Shown one piece after another: positions 39,609 through 48,758 of a DNA stretch of 64,000 bases. The notes beneath the pieces are model-generated. The model searched no databases, was not told the origin of the DNA, and saw only the letters and a list, made by a program, of their open reading frames with translations. Each line of letters opens with the position of its first letter. The stretch's first letter is position 1. Position numbers and translations under genes: made by a program. The stretch comes from Actinobacillus suis ATCC 33415 (GTDB lineage: Bacteria; Pseudomonadota; Gammaproteobacteria; Enterobacterales; Pasteurellaceae), in the NCBI RefSeq assembly GCF_000739435.1, contig NZ_CP009159.1, forward strand, positions 1,364,001-1,428,000, given 5' to 3'.

Positions 39609-40214
39609 TTATCTTGCCTTTGTAATCTGATTGGTTCTCACATCAAACACATCCATTCCGCCGGCAAGGGCGGCTTGGATACCAAGATCAGCGTCTTCAA
39701 ATACAAGGCAGTGTTTCGGCTCTACGCCTAAACGCTCAGCACATAATAAAAAGGTTTCTGGTGATGGTTTATGTTGTTTCACATCATCCGCATCGACAAT
39801 CGTGTTGAAATACGGGCGTAGGTTAAATTTATCGAGTAATTTATACGCCTGCACACGGTGAGCGCCTGTACCGACCGCTAACGGCTTTTTGCCCGAATAG
39901 TGTTGGATAATCTCAAATGCCGGTAGCAACGAGGAATGTTCGTAAGTGAGATCCATCGCAATTTTACGTTTCATCTGTACCACTTCTTCCAACAGCTCCA
40001 TTGGCATATTCGCACGCTGCATAATTTCACGCCCAATGGTGTAAGTGGTTGCCCCACCCAATTCATACATTACCGAGCTATCCACTTGATAGCCGAAATG
40101 TTCGCCGGTAATCTCCCACGCCTTCGCATGGCTTGGCATCGTATCAATAATAGTGCCATCCATATCAAAAATGAGAGCCTGATACTGGTCCAAAATTTCT
40201 GTACTGACTAACAT
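39609..40214 (-). CDS. yqaB: HAD-family sugar phosphatase (YqaB-like)
   Basis: 201-residue HAD superfamily hydrolase with a beta-phosphoglucomutase-like cap. The nucleophile motif is LIFDMDGTIIDTMPSH (Asp18 and Asp20), motif II is AVGTGA, the lysine motif is VKQHKPSPETFLL, and the metal motif is CLVFEDADLGIQAA. The pattern matches YqaB, a fructose-1-phosphatase, better than a mutase. GGAGAAAG precedes the ATG. Just downstream of rdgC, 9 bases, so likely co-transcribed. Confidence 0.87.
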   Translation of the reverse strand: MLVSTEILDQYQALIFDMDGTIIDTMPSHAKAWEITGEHFGYQVDSSVMYELGGATTYTIGREIMQRANMPMELLEEVVQMKRKIAMDLTYEHSSLLPAFEIIQHYSGKKPLAVGTGAHRVQAYKLLDKFNLRPYFNTIVDADDVKQHKPSPETFLLCAERLGVEPKHCLVFEDADLGIQAALAGGMDVFDVRTNQITKAR

Positions 40215-40223
40215 CGCTTTCTC

Positions 40224-41132
40224 CTAAATTCGTTCTTTAATGCCACCAAATTCTTCAATCATTTTTTGGGTAAATAATTTAAGTTCTTCGGTCATTAACA
40301 AGAAATCTGCATCAAAACGCTGAGCAATATCTTCCTTTAAAATATCGTCATTCTTTTCACGCACTTCATCAGCAAATTTCACACGGGAAAGGGTTGCATC
40401 TTCATTCAATACGCACGCAAAATGATTCTCCCAATCAATTGCAAGTTTTGTGACAAATTTACCCGCTTGTAAGTGTTGAGCGATCTCCTCGCTTTCCAGA
40501 TCTTGACGTTTGCAACGGATCACGCTGTCTGTATCAAACGATTTCAATTCTGCTTCTTCTAATAAATTTAACCAATTCGGTGTATGTCCTTTGGCAATCC
40601 AGTTCGTCATTACTTCACTTGGTAATAAAGCAAAAGAAATCGGTACAACAGGTAATGATCCTAAGGTTTTACGCAATAATGCGAGCGTGTCTTCCGCTCG
40701 TTTACTTGAACCTGCATCGACATAAACTAGCTGTGCATCTAAATCCAACCAAATTGCGGTGAATTGATGTTTACTAAATGCTCGAGGCAACAACATTGCC
40801 ACCACATCATCTTTGATCGCTTGTTTTTCGGTTTTCTTGAGCTTACGAGCTTCTTTTTCTTCTAAAACGGCGATACGTTCTTCCGTTTCTTTTTTAACCA
40901 CATTCGCCGGTAATAGCTTATCTTCTTTATGTGAAACTAATAGAAACTGTTTACCTTGCGAAAAATGTAATAATTCCGAACCGGAAAGTGGACTCGACCA
41001 GCCGAATTTACTCATATCGCTTTGTGAACAAGGGGTAAATTTGGTTTGTTGCAGTTGCTCTTCCAGTGAATGACTTTCCAACGAAAGCGGCGAAGTCAGG
41101 CGATAAATCATTACATTTTTGAACCAGAACAT
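40224..41132 (-). CDS. rdgC: Recombination-associated protein RdgC
   Basis: 302 residues with the conserved N-terminus MFWFKNVMIYRLTSPL and the block KFGWSSPLSG near residue 42. RdgC forms a ring around DNA and limits RecA activity. LPRAFSKHQFTAIWLD and DWENHFACVLNEDATL match the family. The gene shares its 5' side with a 344-base non-coding region. Confidence 0.94.
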   Translation of the reverse strand: MFWFKNVMIYRLTSPLSLESHSLEEQLQQTKFTPCSQSDMSKFGWSSPLSGSELLHFSQGKQFLLVSHKEDKLLPANVVKKETEERIAVLEEKEARKLKKTEKQAIKDDVVAMLLPRAFSKHQFTAIWLDLDAQLVYVDAGSSKRAEDTLALLRKTLGSLPVVPISFALLPSEVMTNWIAKGHTPNWLNLLEEAELKSFDTDSVIRCKRQDLESEEIAQHLQAGKFVTKLAIDWENHFACVLNEDATLSRVKFADEVREKNDDILKEDIAQRFDADFLLMTEELKLFTQKMIEEFGGIKERI

Positions 41133-41476
41133 TTTTATGATCCTTTTAGGGTGTTAGAATGGGCAAAATTTTAACAGATTTCTCTTTTGGGCTCTAATCA
41201 AATCTCTCCTCCCTCTTTTCTAAAGAGGGGCAGCTTGGGATAGAGAAACGATTTATCCCCCTATTTTCCGCCGAAGCGGTTGCGTAAACTTTTGAAGGCA
41301 ACTTTTCGTGTTTGAGTTTGCTTGCAAACGAGTTTGAAAAGTTCGCCTCAAAAGTTAGCAATAAGCGTAGGAAGAAGGAAAATCTGGGGGCGCCTTTCTT
41401 TGGTTACTTTCTTTGGCGAAGCAAAGAAAGTGACAAAAAACAGATAAAATTTATTTAACGTTAGCTGGAAATAATC
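41133..41476. repeat. Non-coding composite repeat region before proC
   Basis: Three structures fill this gap. A palindromic element (CCTCTTTTCTAAAGAGGGG, 41201-41233) like those at 39.6 and 45.9 kb. A long inverted repeat with 21-base arms at 41287-41307 and 41336-41356 (two mismatches) and a nested GTTTGC/GCAAAC. A perfect hairpin ACTTTCTTTG (41406-41415) with CAAAGAAAGT (41422-41431). I see no open frame worth calling. The proC promoter must lie in or after it. Confidence 0.75.
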
Positions 41477-42298
41477 ATGAAACACTACCCACTTCTAAGC
41501 TTTATCGGCACCGGCAATATGGCATACGCCATCATTCAAGGCTTACTCAAAAGCCATTATCCTGCCTCGCAAATTATCGCTTGCAACAAAAGTAATTTAG
41601 CTCGCCGAGCAGAATTACAAGCGGTCGGAATTGTGACAAATTTTACCAATCGTGAAGCGGTTGAACAGGCGGAAGTTGTTGTGTTAGCGGTCAAACCGCA
41701 AATGATGGCGGAAGTTTGTAGTGAATTTTCCAGCGTGGATTTTTCGAATAAAACCGTGATTTCTGTCGCAGCAGGGATTTCAGTAGCTCGTTTAGAACAG
41801 CTTTTACCAACAGCAAAAAATATTATCCGCACCATGCCAAATACGCCCTCGCTAATCGGTGAGGGAATGACTGGGTTATTTGCAAAAAAATCAGTAAATT
41901 CGACCGCTTGTCAATTTGCAGAGAGCTTAATGTCTGCGGTCGGAAAATGCTATTGGGTCGAACAAGAACAACAAATCAATCATATTATTGCGGTAACTGG
42001 TTCCAGCCCGGCGTATTTCTTCCGTTTTATGGAAGCAATGCAACAAAGTGCAATGCAAATGGGATTTAGCGAAGCTGATGCACGTTTACTGGTGCAACAA
42101 GCGGCATTAGGCGCAGCAAAATTAGTCGAAGCGAATCCGAATACTTCACTTGCCACACTACGAGAGAACGTTACATCAAAAGGCGGTACGACGGCACAAG
42201 CCTTAGCGATATTTGAACAACAAGCATTAGTAAAAACAGTTGATCAAGCGATGTGGGCAGCCATTCACCGTGCAGAAGAAATGGAGCAACAACTATGA
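41477..42298 (+). CDS. proC: Pyrroline-5-carboxylate reductase
   Basis: Last step of proline synthesis. 273 residues. The Rossmann motif is SFIGTGNMAYAIIQGLL, then VLAVKPQ, IIRTMPNTPSLIGEGMTGLF, VTGSSPAYFFRFMEAM and the C-terminal signature TSKGGTTAQAL. Full length. First gene of proC-MFS-citC; its TGA overlaps the next ATG. Confidence 0.96.
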   Translation: MKHYPLLSFIGTGNMAYAIIQGLLKSHYPASQIIACNKSNLARRAELQAVGIVTNFTNREAVEQAEVVVLAVKPQMMAEVCSEFSSVDFSNKTVISVAAGISVARLEQLLPTAKNIIRTMPNTPSLIGEGMTGLFAKKSVNSTACQFAESLMSAVGKCYWVEQEQQINHIIAVTGSSPAYFFRFMEAMQQSAMQMGFSEADARLLVQQAALGAAKLVEANPNTSLATLRENVTSKGGTTAQALAIFEQQALVKTVDQAMWAAIHRAEEMEQQL

Positions 42299-43467
42299 TA
42301 AAACCAACCCCATTCCAGTGGGCGGCATTTAACTTCTTTGGTTTCTTTTGCGCTTACGGTGTACTGCTCCCCTTTTTACCTGTTTGGCTAAAACAGCATG
42401 GCTACAGTACCGAAATGATCGGCTTACTTGCATCATTCGGTTATCTATTCCGTTTTGGTGGCGGAATGTTGTCGTCACAACAGGTTAAATCGCCCAATCA
42501 ATTAATTCCAACCGCACGTGTACTCACGTTATTAAATCTGCTTGCGATTATTCTCATTGCGTGGTCGGTAGATTCTATTTGGTTACTATTCCCTACGCTA
42601 ATGCTGTTCCATATTTTTAACGCCGGTGCGATGCCTATCGGTGACAGTATCGCTTCGCTTTGGCAACAACAAGTCGGCATTGATTACGGCAAAGCTCGCT
42701 TATTCGGCTCGATTGCCTTTGTAGTCGGCTCATTAAGCACAGGCTATTTAACCGGCTGGCTGGGCGAAAGTTCAATTATTTGGATTATGTTCGGTTTCTT
42801 TATCTTATTAGGTTGTGGGCAATTACTTACACCTAAGGTTAGCTTTGAAAACCAGCAAGATAAGAAATCTTCATCAAACCTCAGCTATTGGCAGATTCTC
42901 AAAGAACCGACTACGCTACGGATGATGCTTGCCGTGTCGTTAATTCTTGGCTCACACGCCGCTTACTATACTTATAGTACGATTCACTGGTCAGCGGCTG
43001 GTATCTCCACCCAAACCAGCAGCTTGTTATGGGGCTTTGCGGTATGTGCCGAAATTTTATTTTTCTTATTTTCCAACCGCTTATTTAAATCGTGGCGTAT
43101 TTCGCACTTAATGATAATTGCAAGTGTTATCGCAATTATTCGCTGGTCAATTTTAGCTTCAACTACTGAAATTAGTCTGTTGGCGCTCTCACAAACATTT
43201 CATGCCATCACATTCGGTATGGCTCACTATGCGATGATTCGTTATATTTCCGCCCAAAATCCGGAAAAAATCACCAAATTGCAGGGCTTATATTTTGCAT
43301 TATCGAATTGTGGCTTTACGGCGATTTTTACCTTTATATCAGGCATGCTATACCAAGATATACCAAACTTTGTCTTCTGGTTGATGGCGATTATCGTGGT
43401 GCCGGCAATTTTGATCGTGCCGAAAAAATTTGAGGTGAAACTAGTGCAAGGAGAAAATCATGTCTGA
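42295..43467 (+). CDS. MFS transporter, HcaT-like
   Basis: 390-residue membrane protein with twelve helices. Start at the ATG at 42295, overlapping the proC stop by four bases (ATGA); a longer frame to 42253 lies inside proC. The N-terminus WAAFNFFGFFCAYGVLLPFLPVWLKQHGYS and the block YGKARLFGSIAFVVGSLSTGYL are typical of the 3-phenylpropionate/nucleoside-symporter-like MFS group (HcaT). Substrate unknown. Its ATG is followed 1.2 kb later by citC, which overlaps it by eight bases. Confidence 0.85.
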   Translation: MIKPTPFQWAAFNFFGFFCAYGVLLPFLPVWLKQHGYSTEMIGLLASFGYLFRFGGGMLSSQQVKSPNQLIPTARVLTLLNLLAIILIAWSVDSIWLLFPTLMLFHIFNAGAMPIGDSIASLWQQQVGIDYGKARLFGSIAFVVGSLSTGYLTGWLGESSIIWIMFGFFILLGCGQLLTPKVSFENQQDKKSSSNLSYWQILKEPTTLRMMLAVSLILGSHAAYYTYSTIHWSAAGISTQTSSLLWGFAVCAEILFFLFSNRLFKSWRISHLMIIASVIAIIRWSILASTTEISLLALSQTFHAITFGMAHYAMIRYISAQNPEKITKLQGLYFALSNCGFTAIFTFISGMLYQDIPNFVFWLMAIIVVPAILIVPKKFEVKLVQGENHV

Positions 43468-44515
43468 ATATAGTATTGGCAAAGTATTTGCTTCCGATAA
43501 AACCACTTATCAGGCAATTGATCGGCTGCTCGAACAAGAAGGCATTCGTAGAGATAATAATCTTGATTACACCTGTGCGATGTATAACAAGGATGATGAA
43601 GTGATTGCAACCGGTAGTTGCTTTTCCAATACGTTACGCTGCTTAGCGGTGTCTCATCAACATCAAGGTGAAGGCTTAATGAATCAAATTGTTACGCATT
43701 TAATTAATGAACAATTTGAGCGAGGTAATTCACATATTTTTCTTTATACCAAAACCTCAACCAGCCAATTTTTTGCCAATTTAGGCTTTCACGAAATTGC
43801 CCGTATAGAAGGGAAAATATCCTTTATGGAAAATCAGCGCACCGGATTTGCAAATTATTTAGCAAATTTGACCGCTTGTAGTCCGACTCCTCTCGCAAAT
43901 CAACGGGTAGCTGCGATCGTAATGAATGCCAATCCGTTTACTTTGGGGCATCTCTATTTGGTGGAAAAAGCCGCAAGCGAAAATGATCTGGTACATCTTT
44001 TTATGGTGTCTGAGGATAAAAGTTTGGTTCCGTTTGCAGTTCGAAAACAATTGGTAAAACAGGGCGTAGCACATTTAAACAATGTGATTTGTCATGAAAG
44101 CGGTTCTTATATTATTAGTTCGGCAACCTTCCCGAGTTACTTCCAAGAAAACGATAATGCAGTTATCGAAAGTAATGCGATGCTCGATCTGCAAATTTTT
44201 ACGCGTATTGCCAATGCGTTAGGCATTCAACGTCGTTACGTTGGCGATGAGCCTTTTAGCCGAGTAACCAATATTTATAACCAAATTATGCAAGACAAAT
44301 TACCAGAACAAGGTATCGAATGCGTTATCGTGCCTCGCAAAGAGGTGAACGAACAGATCATTAGTGCTTCTGCTGTTCGAGAGTTGATTAAAAACGGTGA
44401 TTTCACTACGATGAAACAGATGGTGCCGGCTTCTACATATCAATTTTTTACCAGCGAAGCGGCAAAGCCGATTATTACACGTATTCAAGCAACAGATAAT
44501 GTAAGGCACTATTAA
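43460..44515 (+). CDS. citC: [Citrate (pro-3S)-lyase] ligase
   Basis: Acetylates the prosthetic group of citrate lyase acyl carrier protein CitD. 351 residues: an N-terminal GNAT-like domain (ATGSCFSNTLRCLAVSHQHQGEGL) and a C-terminal nucleotidyl-transferase domain with MNANPFTLGHLYLVEKA (HxGH-type HLYL site) and EQIISASAVRELI. Usually followed by citD, citE, citF. Here the next gene is mnmA on the other strand, so its partners are not in this window. GGAG precedes the ATG. Confidence 0.92.
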   Translation: MSEYSIGKVFASDKTTYQAIDRLLEQEGIRRDNNLDYTCAMYNKDDEVIATGSCFSNTLRCLAVSHQHQGEGLMNQIVTHLINEQFERGNSHIFLYTKTSTSQFFANLGFHEIARIEGKISFMENQRTGFANYLANLTACSPTPLANQRVAAIVMNANPFTLGHLYLVEKAASENDLVHLFMVSEDKSLVPFAVRKQLVKQGVAHLNNVICHESGSYIISSATFPSYFQENDNAVIESNAMLDLQIFTRIANALGIQRRYVGDEPFSRVTNIYNQIMQDKLPEQGIECVIVPRKEVNEQIISASAVRELIKNGDFTTMKQMVPASTYQFFTSEAAKPIITRIQATDNVRHY

Positions 44516-44546
44516 AAAAGAAATGTAAAAAAGAAATGCTAAAAAA

Positions 44547-44591
44547 CAAGCGGTCATATTTTGCAAATGTCTTACAAAATATGACCGCTTG
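44547..44591. terminator. Uptake-sequence hairpin between citC and mnmA
   Basis: CAAGCGGTCATATTTTG (44547-44563) and CAAAATATGACCGCTTG (44575-44591) form a perfect 17-base stem. It lies between two converging genes and can terminate both. Each arm starts with a full ten-base uptake core. Confidence 0.85.
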
Positions 44592-44613
44592 CTTTATACA
44601 AGTAAGTTAATCC

Positions 44614-45783
44614 TTACTTCAATTGTTCTTCGATAACACCGCCACCTAAGCAAACTTCGCCTTGATAGAAGACTGCTGATTGACCCGGCGTCACTGCAAT
44701 TTGCGGTTCATCAAAGATCACTCGAATCGTATCATCATCCATCGGTTGAATTTCACAGGCAATATCCGTTTGACGATAACGCGTTTTTACCGTACAACGT
44801 ACATTTTCACGAATCGGCTGACGGTCCACCCAATGTAACTGAGTTGCGATTAAACCGCTTGAAAGTAATGCCGAATTATCATGACCTTGTGCCACAACTA
44901 ACACATTATTGATGAGGTCTTTTTCGACTACATAAAACGGATCTTCGCTCAAGCCTTTCACGCCGCCAATTCCTAAGCCTTTACGCTGACCAAGGGTGTG
45001 ATACATTAAACCATCATGACGACCGACAACTTTACCATCCACCGTTCTGATCTCACCCGGTTGTGCTGGTAAATAACGTGCTAAGAAATCTTTAAATTTA
45101 CGTTCACCGATAAAACAAATACCGGTTGAATCTTTTTTCTTCGCTGTCGCTAAGCCAATATCTTCAGCAATTTGACGGACAATCGGTTTCTCAATATCAC
45201 CTACAGGGAATAGGCTCTGCCCTACTTGCTTATGGCTTAGTGTGTAAAGGAAATAACTTTGATCTTTATTTGCATCTAAACCACGTAACAATTGTGCGTT
45301 ATTATCATCACCGCTACGGCGTACATAATGGCCGGTCGCAATATAATCCGCACCTAAATCTTCCGCCGCATATTCTAAAAATGCTTTAAATTTGATTTCT
45401 TTATTACAAAGAATATCCGGATTTGGTGTACGACCCGCTTTATATTCGCTTAAGAAATGCTCGAAAACATTATCCCAATACTCTGCCGCAAAATTAATTT
45501 TGTGCAGCTTCATACCCAGTTTATCCGCCACCGCTTGAGCATCAGCTAAATCCGCCGCTGCGGTACAATAATCGGTATCATCGTCTTCTTCCCAGTTTTT
45601 CATAAACAGGCCTTCAACTTGATAACCTTGTTGTTGCAGAATAAAAGCGGATACTGATGAATCCACACCACCGGACATACCGATAATCACTTTCTTTTTC
45701 GCATTTTCCGCTAATTGCTCAGCGGTTAATTTAGCAAAGTGAGTATCATAAGTTTTCGAGCTAAGTTTAGTTTGATTTGTCAT
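44614..45783 (-). CDS. mnmA: tRNA-specific 2-thiouridylase
   Basis: Thiolates U34 of tRNA-Lys, -Glu and -Gln. 389 residues from the ATG at 45783, which has GGGAG upstream; the frame continues to 45858 without support. PP-loop [13 protein letters not shown] near residue 35, the first catalytic Cys in [13 protein letters not shown], and the second in [29 protein letters not shown] is the conserved central block. The N-terminus has a roughly 28-residue lead before the PP-loop. Confidence 0.95.
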   Translation of the reverse strand: MTNQTKLSSKTYDTHFAKLTAEQLAENAKKKVIIGMSGGVDSSVSAFILQQQGYQVEGLFMKNWEEDDDTDYCTAAADLADAQAVADKLGMKLHKINFAAEYWDNVFEHFLSEYKAGRTPNPDILCNKEIKFKAFLEYAAEDLGADYIATGHYVRRSGDDNNAQLLRGLDANKDQSYFLYTLSHKQVGQSLFPVGDIEKPIVRQIAEDIGLATAKKKDSTGICFIGERKFKDFLARYLPAQPGEIRTVDGKVVGRHDGLMYHTLGQRKGLGIGGVKGLSEDPFYVVEKDLINNVLVVAQGHDNSALLSSGLIATQLHWVDRQPIRENVRCTVKTRYRQTDIACEIQPMDDDTIRVIFDEPQIAVTPGQSAVFYQGEVCLGGGVIEEQLK

Positions 45784-45839
45784 AATTCTCCCGTAACTTC
45801 GGTTAAGGCGAAGCACATTGGTTAATATTAAATAAAATA

Positions 45840-45881
45840 CAAGCGGTGAAAAAATCAAAAATTTTTGCTTTTCACCGCTTG
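45840..45881. terminator. Uptake-sequence hairpin downstream of nqrM
   Basis: CAAGCGGTGAAAA (45840-45852) pairs with TTTTCACCGCTTG (45869-45881). It lies between the mnmA start and the nqrM stop, so it may end the nqr-apbE-nqrM transcript. Confidence 0.7.
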
Positions 45882-45886
45882 CTATG

Positions 45887-46007
45887 AATCTCCTACCCCT
45901 CCCTTTTCAAAAGAGGGGGACTATAACTGAACATAAATAGATAACAAAGCTATCATCAATCAAAGAAAACGCCCCTCTTTAATAAAGAGGGGATGGGGGA
46001 GATTTTA
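45887..46007. repeat. Inverted pair of palindromic repeat elements
   Basis: A left copy (45887-45921, ATCTCCTACCCCTCCC then AAAAGAGGGGG) and a right copy (45970-46007, CCCCTCTTTAATAAAGAGGGG then ATGGGGGAGATTT) point at each other around 48 bases of AT-rich DNA. Each is a hairpin with an ATCTCC-type tail. This resembles paired REP elements (BIME-like). Confidence 0.65.
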
Positions 46008-46010
46008 AAA

Positions 46011-46256
46011 TTATTTTACTTCGTAAAATTGCGGTTCTTTACTGAAGCGTGCAACCTCTTCAGGATCAGCCGTACCATCCGCCATTTTTGCTTTCAGATT
46101 GTCACAAGGCTCTTCACAGTCACACATTTTTTTCATACCTAATGCAGTAATACCACCGCAGCTGCCTTTGATTGTTTTTCCTTTTACGATAAAACCAATC
46201 GACATTGCAAAAATTACGGCGATAAAAAAGCCGAAAGTAATTAATAATGTTTCCAT
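46011..46256 (-). CDS. nqrM: Na+-NQR maturation protein NqrM
   Basis: 81-residue membrane protein of the DUF539 family, needed to insert iron in the NqrD-NqrE centre. One N-terminal helix (LITFGFFIAVIFAMSIGFIV) is followed by a four-Cys set: KGSCGGI and MCDCEEPCD. It lies directly after apbE, 12 bases, downstream of nqrF, the expected place in NQR operons. Confidence 0.93.
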   Translation of the reverse strand: METLLITFGFFIAVIFAMSIGFIVKGKTIKGSCGGITALGMKKMCDCEEPCDNLKAKMADGTADPEEVARFSKEPQFYEVK

Positions 46257-46268
46257 TGTTTACTCCAA

Positions 46269-47309
46269 TTATTTTTGGTTAATTAATTTTTCAAATTCGC
46301 TCGACATTTTAGTTTCAAATGCTTCGCCGTTCTTAATAATCAGGAAAACCGCTAACTTTTCACGTTCAGCGACTTCCAGCGCTTTTTCCGGTCCTAATAC
46401 GAATAAACCGGTTGATAAACCATCTGCTGTCATTGTTGTTGGAGCAAATACGGTAATCGAGGCTAATTTATGGCTAACCGGACGCAGTTCTTTCGGATTA
46501 ATAATATGCGAAAGACGATTACCTTGTTCGTCTTCGAAATAATTGCGGTAATTACCGGAAGTCGCCATGCCCAGATTATGCAATGGAACGGTAATCTGTG
46601 CCGCTTGTCCTTGCGCTAGTGTTGGCTGCTCAATCGCAATACGCCAATCAACACCTTGTAAATTTTTCCCTTTACCACGCAACTCACCACCGATTTCCAC
46701 TAAGTAATTGGTTAAACCGAGGCTTTCGAGATGTTCCGCTAACTTATCTACGCCAAAACCTTTTGCGATAGAAGAAAGATCTAAATAAAGATTCGGTACA
46801 GATTTTGCTAATAAAGATTTATCACTACCGGTTAATGTTAACTTTTCAATGCCAACTGCCGCTGCTCGTTCGGTAATCTGTTCTGCTGAAGGGACTTTAT
46901 TTAAACGTTTGTCCGGCCCGAACCCCCATAAGTTAACTAAAGGCCCAACAGTAACATCTAACGCTCCTTCAGTTACTTTATTTAATCGGATTGCTTCATG
47001 CACAACCTTTGCAAAATCAGGTGAAATTTCAACCGATTTATTAACCTCTTGCATTGCATTAAAGCGACTGATTTGCGAATCTTGTTGGTAGGTAGACATT
47101 TCATCATTAACAGTTTTCAATAAACTGTCCAATTGCTTCTGCACTTCATTCGGTGCCTCCAACTGCGCAACTTTACCGTCATCAATATATTTTACCGTAT
47201 AGGTTGTGCCCATCGTTTTACCTTGTAAGGTAATTTGCTCTGGCGTTTTATTGCAAGCAGTTAACAAAATAGCTGACATTGCAAAAGTTAAAATCGATTT
47301 AAGTTTCAA
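46269..47309 (-). CDS. apbE: FAD:protein FMN transferase (lipoprotein)
   Basis: ApbE attaches FMN to Thr residues of NqrB, NqrC and of RsxD and RsxG. I place the start at TTG (47309): AAGAGG is 7 bases upstream and it gives a perfect lipoprotein signal MKLKSILTFAMSAILLTAC. An ATG at 47357 is possible but gives a 35-residue lead and lies in a hairpin. About 346 residues. Family blocks: GKTMGTTYTVKY near residue 30, LDLSSIAKGFGVD and GELRGKG, TSGNYRNYF, HIINPK and a C-terminal FAPTTMTADGLSTGLFVLG. Confidence 0.92.
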   Translation of the reverse strand: MKLKSILTFAMSAILLTACNKTPEQITLQGKTMGTTYTVKYIDDGKVAQLEAPNEVQKQLDSLLKTVNDEMSTYQQDSQISRFNAMQEVNKSVEISPDFAKVVHEAIRLNKVTEGALDVTVGPLVNLWGFGPDKRLNKVPSAEQITERAAAVGIEKLTLTGSDKSLLAKSVPNLYLDLSSIAKGFGVDKLAEHLESLGLTNYLVEIGGELRGKGKNLQGVDWRIAIEQPTLAQGQAAQITVPLHNLGMATSGNYRNYFEDEQGNRLSHIINPKELRPVSHKLASITVFAPTTMTADGLSTGLFVLGPEKALEVAEREKLAVFLIIKNGEAFETKMSSEFEKLINQK

Positions 47310-47347
47310 ATTAAACCTCTTTATTATTTTAGTAGGTACGATTTCTA

Positions 47348-47367
47348 GGTAAGCCATTCAGCTTACC
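47348..47367 (-). promoter_or_regulatory. Hairpin in the apbE leader
   Basis: GGTAAGC (47348-47354) and GCTTACC (47361-47367) form a 7-base stem with a 6-base loop. It lies 38 bases upstream of the proposed TTG start and contains an alternative ATG. It has no T run, so it is more likely a leader structure than a terminator. Confidence 0.4.
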
Positions 47368-47437
47368 CTTATAAATTTAAATTACTATTGAAAAAGACTG
47401 TAGAAACAAACTTTTTCACTAACAATTTAAAGCACGT

Positions 47438-47481
47438 CAAGCGGTGTGATTTACAAAAAACTTTGCAAATCACACCGCTTG
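47438..47481. terminator. Uptake-sequence hairpin between nqrF and apbE
   Basis: CAAGCGGTGTGATTT (47438-47452) and AAATCACACCGCTTG (47467-47481) pair perfectly over 15 bases. It is 38 bases after the nqrF stop and so would reduce transcription into apbE-nqrM. Confidence 0.75.
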
Positions 47482-47518
47482 TAAATCTGGGCGCATTTAC
47501 ACCCTGTTCGATTTGGTA

Positions 47519-48748
47519 TTAACCACCGAAGTCATCTAATAAGATGTTTTCGTCTTCAACACCTAAGCTCTTCAGCATACCGATTACCGCTGCATTCATC
47601 ACTGGTGGACCACACATATAGTATTCACAGTCTTCCGGTGCTTCATGATTTTTCAGATAGTTCTCATAAAGTACGTTGTGAATAAAGCCTGTGTAACCTG
47701 TCCAGTTATCTTCCGGTAACGCATCTGAAAGCGCTACGTGCCATACGAAGTTATCGTTTTCAGCCGCTAATTGGTCAAAGTCTTCTTGATAGAAGATTTC
47801 ACGTTTAGAACGAGCACCATACCAGAATGACATTTTACGTTTAGATTTTAAACGTTTTAATTGGTCAAAGATATGTGAACGCATTGGCGCCATACCTGCA
47901 CCACCACCGATAAATACCATTTCGTTGTCGGTTTCTTTCGCGAAGAATTCACCGAACGGACCAGAAATCGTTACTTTATCACCTGGTTTTAATGACCAAA
48001 TGTATGAAGACATTTGACCCGGTGGAACATCCGGATTACGTGGAGGAGGCGTTGCAATACGCACGTTTAGCATAATGATGCCTTTCTCTTCTGGATATGA
48101 AGCCATTGAGTAAGCACGAATAATATGCTCGTCCACTTTTGACACATAACGCCATAAGTTAAATTTATCCCAGTCTTCGTGATACTCTTTCGGAATATCG
48201 AAGTCTTTATAGTTAACTGTATGAGGTTCCGCTTCAATTTGGATATAACCACCCGCACGGAAAGGTACTTCTTCGCCTTCAGGAATTTGAAGTTTAAGCT
48301 CTTTGATGAAGGTTGCTTTGTTATCGTTAGAAATAACGGTACATTCCCATTTTTTCACACCAAAGATTTCTTCCGGAAGTTCAACATCCATTGAAGATTT
48401 TACGTTTACCTGACACGCTAAACGCCAACCTTCTTTCGCTTCTTTCTTAGAAATGTGCGATAACTCGGTTGGAAGAATTTCACCACCGCCAGATTTTACT
48501 TGTACTTTACATTGACCACATGAGCCACCGCCACCACAAGCTGACGATACGAAAATACCTTTGCTCGCTAAAGCACCAAGTAATTTACCACCCGCCGGAA
48601 GCGTAATGCCTTTTTCCGGATCGTTGTTGATTGAGATGGTAATATCACCTGAATCGACTAATTTTGATTTAGCGAAAAGAATGATCACCGCAAGCACTAA
48701 TACAAGAGCAGTAAATGCGATAATACCGAAAATAAAATTACTATCCAC
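47519..48748 (-). CDS. nqrF: Na+-NQR subunit F (NADH entry)
   Basis: Oxidises NADH and passes electrons through FAD and a [2Fe-2S] cluster. 409 residues. One N-terminal helix, then the ferredoxin domain with [15 protein letters not shown] and RLACQ (four Cys ligands). The reductase domain has RAYSMAS (FAD), [14 protein letters not shown] (NADH), WYGARSKRE and a C-terminal [10 protein letters not shown]. The C-terminus DDFGG is standard. Last nqr structural gene. Confidence 0.97.
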   Translation of the reverse strand: MDSNFIFGIIAFTALVLVLAVIILFAKSKLVDSGDITISINNDPEKGITLPAGGKLLGALASKGIFVSSACGGGGSCGQCKVQVKSGGGEILPTELSHISKKEAKEGWRLACQVNVKSSMDVELPEEIFGVKKWECTVISNDNKATFIKELKLQIPEGEEVPFRAGGYIQIEAEPHTVNYKDFDIPKEYHEDWDKFNLWRYVSKVDEHIIRAYSMASYPEEKGIIMLNVRIATPPPRNPDVPPGQMSSYIWSLKPGDKVTISGPFGEFFAKETDNEMVFIGGGAGMAPMRSHIFDQLKRLKSKRKMSFWYGARSKREIFYQEDFDQLAAENDNFVWHVALSDALPEDNWTGYTGFIHNVLYENYLKNHEAPEDCEYYMCGPPVMNAAVIGMLKSLGVEDENILLDDFGG

Positions 48749-48758
48749 GATATGCTCC

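Noticed and set aside
41557-41835. 92-residue minus-strand frame inside proC
   Set aside because: Antisense shadow of a clear proC.
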